From SIG480 sp045614365 (GTDB lineage: Bacteria; Bacillota; Clostridia; Oscillospirales; JAAYXM01), in NCBI GenBank assembly GCA_045614365.1, contig JAZLCV010000171.1, forward strand, positions 1 through 11,581: a stretch of DNA of 11,581 nucleotides, in the 5' to 3' direction. The position numbers were made by a program, and so were the translations under genes. Positions within the stretch are counted from its first letter, which is position 1. Every line of letters begins with the position of its first letter. The notes below the pieces were generated by a model. It saw nothing but the letters and a program-made list of their open reading frames with translations. It was not told where the DNA came from and searched no databases. Shown one piece after another: positions 1 through 5,403 of the stretch.

Positions 1-351
1 CTCATTATAGCACGAAAACCAGCATATGACGGAAAGTATCATCATCGCGGCACACAGCCCATAGATAATCGACTCAAGCGTCAAAGGATTACCACCCGGA
101 AGGTAGTAGAGTATTGTTGCCCCCTCGTGGTTGAATGCAGCGTTAATAATCGCGGTTAAAAGAGCGAGCGGAAGCATATACAGAAGATGCGTAAGAAGAG
201 TTTTTCTCCCTTTCAGCACCGCAAGGTATGCAAGCGACGAAAACAGAGACACAAAAAGGCATGCGGGATGCATAAGAAGCACGGAAAAGCATATAACACA
301 TACAAAATACGCAAAATTCACTATCGGGTGATATGCTTTAAATTCATTCAT
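1..351 (-). CDS. ECF transporter transmembrane component, EcfT/CbiQ type (N-terminal part, cut by window edge)
   Basis: Energy-coupling-factor importers take up vitamins and metals. EcfT is the membrane scaffold that joins the ATPases to the substrate-binding S component. 117 codons are visible here of a family usually around 250-280 aa. The N-terminus reads MNEFKAYHPIVNF. Three hydrophobic stretches follow, at about residues 10-48, 55-74 and 94-113, with the family-like segments NAAFNHEG (about 72-79) and LPGGNPLTLES (about 84-94) between the second and third. The cytoplasmic coupling helices that contact the ATPases lie beyond the edge. The start at 351 has a GGGAG site about 9 nt upstream and follows the stop of the DUF4430 gene by 19 nt, so it is the fourth gene of the B12-riboswitch operon. 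Corrinoid as substrate is inferred from that context. The ATPases and S component are not in view. Confidence 0.85.
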   Translation of the reverse strand, partial: MNEFKAYHPIVNFAYFVCVICFSVLLMHPACLFVSLFSSLAYLAVLKGRKTLLTHLLYMLPLALLTAIINAAFNHEGATILYYLPGGNPLTLESIIYGLCAAMMILSVICWFSCYNE

Positions 352-370
352 TTTCCCGCTCTCCCTTCTT

Positions 371-1114
371 TTATTCTCCATTCTGTGCAGAATAATCACC
401 ACCTACATCCCTGCCGAGGTTGCAGGTGTAAACCCATTCAACTTTATCTCCGGGCGCGAGCCTATACCCGTCGCATCCATAATTCGGAAAAACTCCGTTA
501 ACGCGGTACATCCACCCTGACAACTCACCGCAATCAAATTCATAAAGGTTGCCTATTCCTTCGATATACACATTGCCGTACACAGGTGTTTTTGCAAATT
601 CCGTATGTATACCGGCTTCCGTCATTTCTCGCAGAAGAACATCAAAAACCGTGTCACCTTCGCCAAAAGCAACTTCTTCCATTTTATACAGAATACCTCC
701 CGACGGGATAAGCAAATGCTTTTCAGGAGCGAGCCTGTCCATATTTGCAAGAACGGTGTTACAGTTCACAGAAAAACTGCAAACAAGCTGCTTTTCAGCA
801 TCTAAGACTTCTTTCTTTTCGCTTTTTTCCTTCAATTCAGGTTCTTTCTCAGGTATTTTCGGCTTTTCCGCACTCTGCACAACCGCAACTTCGCTCTTTT
901 CAACCGGAATAGGTAATTCTTCATCTGCTGCCTTTTCGTCATCTTCTTCTACTTCGGCAGGTTTCGGCTCTTCACTTTCCCGCTCGCTCATCTGAGGCGG
1001 TGAAATCTCATTTTCAACCTTAAGCGGAGAAGCATCTTCTCCCCACCAAAAAGAGGCAATAAGCACCAGCGCAATTATACATAATACAAATAACTTTTTT
1101 ATACTTCTTCTCAT
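371..1114 (-). CDS. Membrane-anchored, stalked DUF4430 (transcobalamin C-terminal-like) protein
   Basis: With the start at 1114 the protein has 247 aa. Residues 1-6 are basic (MRRSIK), about 7-24 form one hydrophobic segment with no lipobox and no clear AxA site, so an uncleaved N-terminal anchor is likely. About 27-108 is a low-complexity Glu/Lys/Pro stalk. About 109-238 is a DUF4430 domain with YIEGIGNLYEFDCGELSGW, YRVNG, GDKVEW and YTCNLGRDVGG. Five Cys (about 112, 118, 195, 214, 231) could form disulfides outside the cell. DUF4430 is the bacterial relative of the beta domain of animal transcobalamin and intrinsic factor. A longer ATG at 1138 overlaps the upstream gene by 11 nt but lacks a ribosome site, whereas the ATG at 1114 has AGAGAG 7 nt upstream. 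It lies between the toroid gene and ecfT in one operon. Corrinoid binding or hand-over to the ECF importer is inferred, not shown. Confidence 0.83.
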   Translation of the reverse strand: MRRSIKKLFVLCIIALVLIASFWWGEDASPLKVENEISPPQMSERESEEPKPAEVEEDDEKAADEELPIPVEKSEVAVVQSAEKPKIPEKEPELKEKSEKKEVLDAEKQLVCSFSVNCNTVLANMDRLAPEKHLLIPSGGILYKMEEVAFGEGDTVFDVLLREMTEAGIHTEFAKTPVYGNVYIEGIGNLYEFDCGELSGWMYRVNGVFPNYGCDGYRLAPGDKVEWVYTCNLGRDVGGDYSAQNGE

Positions 1115-1127
1115 ATATTTTCTCTCT

Positions 1128-2165
1128 TTACCTTGCATTTGTCAAGTTTAAAAAAGCGTTCGTCATTCTGGTGCAATCTCCCGATATCTGCTTCACGCTC
1201 AAAGGGTTACTGACAAGCGGGATAAGCAGTTCTCTTACAAGCATTTTCGATTCTGCTGTTCTCATCGCATTAAGACAAATGATGCCCTGTTCAGTCGCCA
1301 TCAAGTTTTCTTTTCCTTGAAGAACATGTAAGAAAGCACCGTTTTCCAACATATAGCACTCAAGCGCCGTTGCCAATGTTTTTCCGTTTTTGACAAAGCG
1401 AGGATCATCAAGCGGAATATCAAGCGCACAAAGAGCCACAATCGTTTGCATAACGCTTTCAGAATTTTTCATACTCCAGCTTGAAAATCCACCATTTTCG
1501 TCCTGTGCTTTGGAAAGAAATGTAATGCCGTTGTTACATGCCGCCCTTACCCCCTGATGGTCATAGTATTTTGCGAGTGCACGCAGGCACATTGCAGTAA
1601 CATCAACATCAGATACAGCATCGCCAAGCGACCATCCTCCGTCCGGATTTTGCCTGTTAAGGATATGTTCAATATACATTTCACGCGTTGCCTGAATTTC
1701 CGCAGATGTGTTTTTCGGCGCGCTATATTCTCCGCTGTCAAGAGCAATAAGCGCCCAAGCAGCTCCGTTTACTCCCTGCAGCACCGTCTTTTTGTAATCG
1801 CCAAGCGGCATAAGAAGATTGTATCCCGCAACATTTTGAGGATTTTTTCCTATCGCGGTGAGCGCCAGAACCACGCGTGAATACTCGGTATACTTCCGTG
1901 GATGCAATATACCGTTTTTGCTTCTGACATACTCTTCAACGTTTTTATAGTAGCGTTCAAAATACTCATTCGGAATATCAGTCCCGCTCTCTGCAAGCCC
2001 GATAACAGTCCATTCACCACCAACAGAAGCGACAGCGGGATTCTTTACCATATTGTACAGATACTGTGCTGTTTTTGAGCTTTCAGAAGAAATATCTGTA
2101 TTTCTCGCCGCAAACACGTTTACAACAAGAAAACAAACCAAAATAAAAGAAAATAACCGTTTCAT
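1128..2165 (-). CDS. Secreted alpha/alpha-toroid protein (prenyltransferase/squalene-cyclase-like repeats), transcobalamin N-domain-like
   Basis: 345 aa. Residues 1-19 form a signal peptide (MKRLFSFILV..., predicted cut after VFA). No lipobox is visible. The rest is helical repeats of the terpenoid-cyclase/transcobalamin toroid type, with two QW-like turns, QNPDGGW (172-178) and QDENGGF (221-227), each followed by a helix rich in small residues (VTAMCLRALA, MQTIVALCAL). There is no DXDD or DDXXD cyclase motif, so a terpene cyclase is unlikely. The segment RFVKNG (257-262) matches RFIKNG in the toroid of the upstream SLH protein, so the two are paralogues. The start has AAGGTG about 6 nt upstream. 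The gene is followed within 13 nt by the DUF4430-only gene, suggesting that the two proteins together recreate the toroid-plus-beta pair that the upstream gene carries in one chain. Corrinoid binding is inferred. Confidence 0.83.
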   Translation of the reverse strand: MKRLFSFILVCFLVVNVFAARNTDISSESSKTAQYLYNMVKNPAVASVGGEWTVIGLAESGTDIPNEYFERYYKNVEEYVRSKNGILHPRKYTEYSRVVLALTAIGKNPQNVAGYNLLMPLGDYKKTVLQGVNGAAWALIALDSGEYSAPKNTSAEIQATREMYIEHILNRQNPDGGWSLGDAVSDVDVTAMCLRALAKYYDHQGVRAACNNGITFLSKAQDENGGFSSWSMKNSESVMQTIVALCALDIPLDDPRFVKNGKTLATALECYMLENGAFLHVLQGKENLMATEQGIICLNAMRTAESKMLVRELLIPLVSNPLSVKQISGDCTRMTNAFLNLTNAR

Positions 2166-2186
2166 TCCATCACCTTAATATCCGCT

Positions 2187-2216
2187 ATGCAAGAGCGACG
2201 AAAGTCGCTCTTGCAT
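2187..2216 (-). repeat. Perfect 13-bp intercistronic hairpin in the B12 operon
   Basis: ATGCAAGAGCGAC and GTCGCTCTTGCAT are exact reverse complements around a 4-nt loop (TTTC on the transcribed strand). It lies 8 nt after the stop of the SLH gene and about 21 nt before the start of the toroid gene. No T-run follows on the minus strand, so a full intrinsic terminator is unlikely. A 3'-end stabiliser, processing site or partial attenuator that lowers expression of the distal genes would fit. Confidence 0.75.
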
Positions 2217-2224
2217 TCATAAAA

Positions 2225-4426
2225 TTATTTTATGCAACTCTCGCAAAAACGCATAAGGATTGCCGCCACCTCTGCACGTGTTGCACCTTCTTTCGGTGCA
2301 AGATAGCCATTTTCTCTTCCGTTTATAAGATGTTCGGCATTTGCCCAACAAAGCGCATCATACGCCCATGTGCTGATATTACCCGAATCAGCAAACTCCG
2401 AAAGTGTAAACTCATTATCCTTTACATATCCTTTCAAACTCGCATAGCGATAGAGAATAGCCGCCATCTGTTCGCGCGTTATACTTTCATCCGGAGCAAA
2501 GCGCACCTCACTCATTCCCGTAGCTATGCCGTTAGCTGTTGCCCATGCAACAGCATCGGAATACCATTGACCTTCCGGAACATCTTCAAAGCTATGATTC
2601 TTCACGTCAGCTTCAGCATCTGCCATTCTGTGAAGCACGGTTACGAGCATTGCACGGGTCATTGAAGCGGACGGAGCAAACTCTTTTTCCGACACACCGT
2701 TAAACAACTTGTTCTCAACAGCAAATTCCACCGCACTCTTATACCACGCGCCATCCGGAACATCCGCAAAGCTTGTTTCCGAAGGCTGTGTGGCAGGTTC
2801 TTTTTCCTCTTCCTTTGTTTTCTCTTCTTCCTTTTCTTCGTTTCCGAAACCGGAAAGGCCGCCTATCCCATGTTCCTTTGTGTAATCCTTTGTGTAGAAA
2901 AACTCGATTCTATCCCCATTTTTAATACTGCATTCTCTTATTCCGAGAAGCGGAGCTTCTCCGTTTAATTTGTAAAGCCAGCCTGAGTTTTGCCCTGCAC
3001 CAAATTCGGCAAGAGTTTTATTGCCTTTTGAAATAGAAGAGACATATCCTTTGTCTGCACCTTCGTATTTCAGATTATTCTCGTTGCACCCCTTTACAAA
3101 TGCGTGGTATATGGTTGCTCCGTCACCAGGAAGCGAGACGGTATATGAACTGAGCCAATTTCCATTATCTGCCTTTATTGTGAGAGAAACCGAAATATTG
3201 TTCCCCTGGGGTGCGGAAGGTGTATTTCCGCCGGTATATTCATCCGTTGCGCGGGCTGGCGAAAGGGAGCTTCCGTTAAAATCATACACATTGTATGCCG
3301 CATCCGATTTTATTGCACCCGCGAGCGCAATGAGCGCACGGAAAGCTTGCTCTGTCGAATAGTCACTTGCCGTTATATTATCCGTATATCCAAACCCGCT
3401 GTTATCTTCAAGCGCAAACGAAAGAAGCCCATCTATGATGCTGTTGCCGTTCTTTATAAAACGCGCATCTTCCTCAACGTCCACGCCTGCCGCGGCAAGC
3501 GCAATCGCGACCATTGCAGTTGAATTTGAGTTTCTTCCCGACCAAGAATCAGAAAAGCTTCCGTCTTCATTCTGCTGTGCAGATAAGTATGTAAGAGCAG
3601 CTTCAATTGCTTCGTTCACGCTCGCCTTCAGCGCGGAATCTTCGTCGTTTAAATAGAACGAAAGCCCTGCAATTGCGTTTGCCGTCGTGTCTATTGTTCC
3701 ATACTCATCCCATGCACCGTTCTCGCCCTGTGATGCAAGCAGTGCATTGACAAGGGAGAGCTCCTTCTCGCGGTTTTTATACTCATTTCTGTTATATGCC
3801 GCAAGGGTATACGGTGCGCTCCAGACACTTGTTGAATGTTCCGCGCTACTTAACTTTTGGAGGGCATCCATCGGTGTGTTGCTGTTTGCCCTATAAAGTC
3901 TTTTCGCATCCTTCCCCTGTGCTGTGAGGGCAAGAATTGCCTTTGCAAGATCTGTATCCTTATCAGTTTCCGAAACAGTTTTGATGCTCGCAGTTATAAA
4001 CGCGCGGGCAGCATCATCGGACAAAACAGCTTCGGTTTCAGGCGCGTATTTTTTGTATGCGCCCATATCCATTACTTCCCAGTATGAGCTTTTATCCGTA
4101 TATGTTTTCGCAATATTTTCAAGCAAGGAAGAAATTTCAGCATCGCGGACTTCTTTGCTTTCTTCTTTGCTTTCTTCTTTATTTTCTTCCTCTGTAATCT
4201 CCGGAATGGATATCTCTTCTGTAACAGGCACTTCATCAATTGTGTCAGTATTTATAAGATCAGATTCATCCGGAACAGTTGGTGCGTCAATATCCGTTTC
4301 TAAGACTGATTCACCAATTATCTCCGTGACGTTTATGTTTTGATCTTCCGCAAACGCGGATACAGTGGCTGCGCCAAGCATTATCACGAGAGATAATACG
4401 AGGCTTAAAATTCTTTTTACTTTCAT
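2225..4426 (-). CDS. SLH-anchored toroid + DUF4430 surface protein (transcobalamin/intrinsic-factor-like), B12-riboswitch controlled
   Basis: 733 aa from the ATG at 4426. An in-frame ATG at 4444 has no ribosome site, and the sequence between them contains GAGG placed 8 nt before 4426, giving the signal-peptide start MKVKRILSLVLSL. Domains: signal peptide 1-26 (cut after AFA); acidic low-complexity linker about 27-95; alpha/alpha toroid about 100-385 with QW-like turns GENGAW (234-239) and QNEDGSF (285-291); DUF4430 about 411-515 with SGWLYKLNG and GDRIEFFYT; Glu/Lys-rich linker about 528-550; three SLH repeats about 553-600, 613-660 and 678-728 (FADV...W, FEDV...W, TREQ, TRAE). SLH repeats bind pyruvylated secondary wall polymer, so this should sit on the cell wall. 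Toroid plus DUF4430-like domain is the layout of animal cobalamin carriers. It is the first gene behind a cobalamin riboswitch. Corrinoid capture at the surface is a strong inference. Adhesion or another ligand is the alternative. Confidence 0.88.
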   Translation of the reverse strand: MKVKRILSLVLSLVIMLGAATVSAFAEDQNINVTEIIGESVLETDIDAPTVPDESDLINTDTIDEVPVTEEISIPEITEEENKEESKEESKEVRDAEISSLLENIAKTYTDKSSYWEVMDMGAYKKYAPETEAVLSDDAARAFITASIKTVSETDKDTDLAKAILALTAQGKDAKRLYRANSNTPMDALQKLSSAEHSTSVWSAPYTLAAYNRNEYKNREKELSLVNALLASQGENGAWDEYGTIDTTANAIAGLSFYLNDEDSALKASVNEAIEAALTYLSAQQNEDGSFSDSWSGRNSNSTAMVAIALAAAGVDVEEDARFIKNGNSIIDGLLSFALEDNSGFGYTDNITASDYSTEQAFRALIALAGAIKSDAAYNVYDFNGSSLSPARATDEYTGGNTPSAPQGNNISVSLTIKADNGNWLSSYTVSLPGDGATIYHAFVKGCNENNLKYEGADKGYVSSISKGNKTLAEFGAGQNSGWLYKLNGEAPLLGIRECSIKNGDRIEFFYTKDYTKEHGIGGLSGFGNEEKEEEKTKEEEKEPATQPSETSFADVPDGAWYKSAVEFAVENKLFNGVSEKEFAPSASMTRAMLVTVLHRMADAEADVKNHSFEDVPEGQWYSDAVAWATANGIATGMSEVRFAPDESITREQMAAILYRYASLKGYVKDNEFTLSEFADSGNISTWAYDALCWANAEHLINGRENGYLAPKEGATRAEVAAILMRFCESCIK

Positions 4427-4444
4427 TTTCTTTTCCTCTTTCAT

Positions 4445-4486
4445 TTAAAATTTAATATAATAATTTCTATGCCAATACCGGGACAT
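4445..4486 (-). other. Possible 13-codon leader ORF between terminator and first operon gene
   Basis: ATG at 4486 reads MSRYWHRNYYIKF and stops at TAA (4445-4447), which directly abuts the upstream ATG at 4444. A GGAGG sits 9 nt before it, a better ribosome site than many in the window. It lies just after the riboswitch terminator, so it would be translated only in read-through transcripts. It may couple translation to the main gene. An ORF this short can arise by chance. Confidence 0.25.
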
Positions 4487-4510
4487 AGGCAGCCACCTCC
4501 TCAAAGTCGG

Positions 4511-4554
4511 AAAAACAAAAAAGCAGTAATCTTTGAAAACACAAAGACTACTGC
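4511..4554 (-). terminator. Riboswitch expression platform: intrinsic terminator
   Basis: On the minus strand GCAGTAGTCTTTG pairs with CAAAGATTACTGC (13 bp, one G-U) around a TGTTTT loop, followed by TTTTTTGTTTTT. It lies about 96 nt after the end of the cobalamin aptamer and about 85 nt before the start of the first gene. This fits transcription-termination control: bound B12 lets the terminator form and shuts the operon. A short competing helix, TGCGG (4565-4569) with CCGCA (4552-4556), would consume the base of the terminator and could be part of an antiterminator. That part is speculative. Confidence 0.88.
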
Positions 4555-4650
4555 GGCAGTTTTCCCGCATCACACATCTTGCCCGCACGAAAAAAAATGC
4601 ATCGCCGGACAAAACTACCCTTCCTATGCAAAAAGCAAGTACGGAAAGGC

Positions 4651-4820
4651 ATCAGAGCAGGTCTTTTGACTCGCACCACATAAAAAACGCCCGTTCATCC
4701 TGCCTTCTCAGTTTCCCAATGACCGGCTTTCACCGACGGATAAACGTTCTTTGGTGCACACAGCGACTGGTATCGTCACGGATTCTGACCGTGTTTCCTT
4801 TTCACCGCGCACGCCTTGAT
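4651..4820 (-). promoter_or_regulatory. Cobalamin (B12) riboswitch aptamer
   Basis: Read on the minus strand, the conserved segments occur in the right order: AAAAGGAA, then AATCCGTGACGATACC ending near CGCTGT, then GTGAAAGCC, then TTGGGAAACTGAGAAGGC, then GATGAACGG, and finally the B12 box AGTCAAAAGACCTGCT (4656-4671). ATCA at 4820 and TGAT at 4651 can close the outer stem. Such aptamers bind adenosyl- or methylcobalamin in the nascent RNA and usually repress uptake or synthesis genes when B12 is plentiful. With the terminator downstream, this is the main evidence that the four-gene operon concerns corrinoids. The class (adenosyl- or methyl-selective) was not determined. Confidence 0.95.
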
Positions 4821-4879
4821 TATAAATCTTTTACAGCAGACACGGCACTCTGTGTGATTATATTAAATTTTACCATTAT

Positions 4880-4908
4880 ATTTTATCATAACAAAAAAGA
4901 AAAATCAA
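4880..4908 (-). promoter_or_regulatory. Sigma-A type promoter of the B12-riboswitch operon
   Basis: -35 TTGATT (4903-4908), 17-bp spacer, -10 TAAAAT (4880-4885) with an extended TG at 4887-4888. An exact TATAAT (4875-4880) overlaps just downstream but lacks a good -35. Transcription should start near 4873, about 50 nt before the aptamer, giving a leader of about 450 nt. Confidence 0.7.
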
Positions 4909-4933
4909 TAGCAATAAATAGCGGAATAGTATC

Positions 4934-4958
4934 AAAAAGGGGATGCAAACCGCATCCC
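4934..4958 (-). terminator. Intrinsic terminator of the short M55-like gene
   Basis: GGGATGC (4952-4958 on the minus strand) pairs with GCATCCC (4940-4946) around a 5-nt loop, followed by CTTTTT. It begins about 20 nt after the stop at 4979. A TTTT on the plus strand flanks the other side, so it could work weakly in both directions. It separates this gene from the riboswitch promoter. Confidence 0.85.
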
Positions 4959-4978
4959 TTTTATCCGATTATGTATCA

Positions 4979-5251
4979 TTATCGTAATGTGAGGACATCT
5001 CCCATATATCCGCAGATATAATAATCTGCATTTTCGGAAAGGCGTTCGTAAATAACGGTAGAACTCGCTCCGCGGCAATCGCGCACATAGATTTTATCTA
5101 CACCGGCTTCCTTTGCAGCATTGACACAGGCGTTTATATCCTCCGTCATCATAACTCTGCCTTCCTGAATCCTGACAGAATCCTCGGTAATCTGGTCACG
5201 CGAGAAAATACCGCTGATACCTTCAAGGTCAGCCATAATGTACAAATTCAT
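4979..5251 (-). CDS. Short M55 D-aminopeptidase (DppA-like) N-terminal remnant or small derived protein
   Basis: 90 aa. The N-terminus MNLYIMADLEGISGI matches the start of M55 zinc D-aminopeptidases such as DppA, including metal ligands Asp8 and Glu10, and the segment ERL(71)...NADYYICG follows the same fold. The family is usually about 265-280 aa, so only the first third is present. At residue 60, where M55 enzymes carry a zinc-ligand His in an NDSH-type motif, this protein reads RDCRG. The later His and Glu ligands are absent, so peptidase activity is not expected. Yet the gene has AGGTG about 6 nt before its ATG, its own promoter-like sequence and a tight terminator, and the tail does not run into leftover M55 sequence in another frame. 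Either it is a decayed gene recently closed off, or a small protein kept for another role. Confidence 0.7.
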   Translation of the reverse strand: MNLYIMADLEGISGIFSRDQITEDSVRIQEGRVMMTEDINACVNAAKEAGVDKIYVRDCRGASSTVIYERLSENADYYICGYMGDVLTLR

Positions 5252-5282
5252 TTACAACACCTCGGCATATATTATCGGTAAT

Positions 5283-5311
5283 ATTATTGCATATCACATT
5301 TTTGACGTCAA
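5283..5311 (-). promoter_or_regulatory. Promoter of the short M55-like gene
   Basis: -35 TTGACG (5306-5311), 17-bp spacer, -10 AATAAT (5283-5288) with extended TG just upstream. It would start transcription about 25 nt before the ATG at 5251. Confidence 0.6.
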
Positions 5312-5352
5312 TGTCTTTTTCAATCAAAATTTTGTACTTTTGTAACGAAAAA

Positions 5353-5388
5353 ACGATAAAACAAAGGAAGCAAAAGTGCTTCCTTTGT
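5353..5388 (-). terminator. Intrinsic terminator of the EF-G paralogue
   Basis: ACAAAGGAAGC (minus strand, 5378-5388) pairs with GCTTCCTTTGT (5361-5371), extended by one A-T pair, around a 4-nt loop, followed by TTATCGTTTTTT. It starts about 15 nt after the tandem stops TGA-TAA at 5401-5406. Confidence 0.88.
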
Positions 5389-5403
5389 CATCAGCAGTTT
5401 TTA

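Noticed and set aside
549..995. Plus-strand ORF of 148 codons rich in Ser/Phe
   Set aside because: It is the antisense of the Glu/Lys-rich stalk and domain of the DUF4430 gene; its composition is explained by that.
1128..2165. Terpene or squalene cyclase function for the toroid protein
   Set aside because: QW-like turns are present, but the DXDD/DDXXD catalytic motifs are missing, the protein is secreted, and the operon context points to ligand binding.
4651..4820. Other riboswitch classes (TPP, lysine, T-box) for the structured leader
   Set aside because: The B12 box and ordered cobalamin segments match clearly; no T-box or thi-box words are present.
4533..5021. Plus-strand ORF of 162 codons over the riboswitch region
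   Set aside because: It runs antisense across the aptamer, terminator and promoter; no ribosome site or family match.
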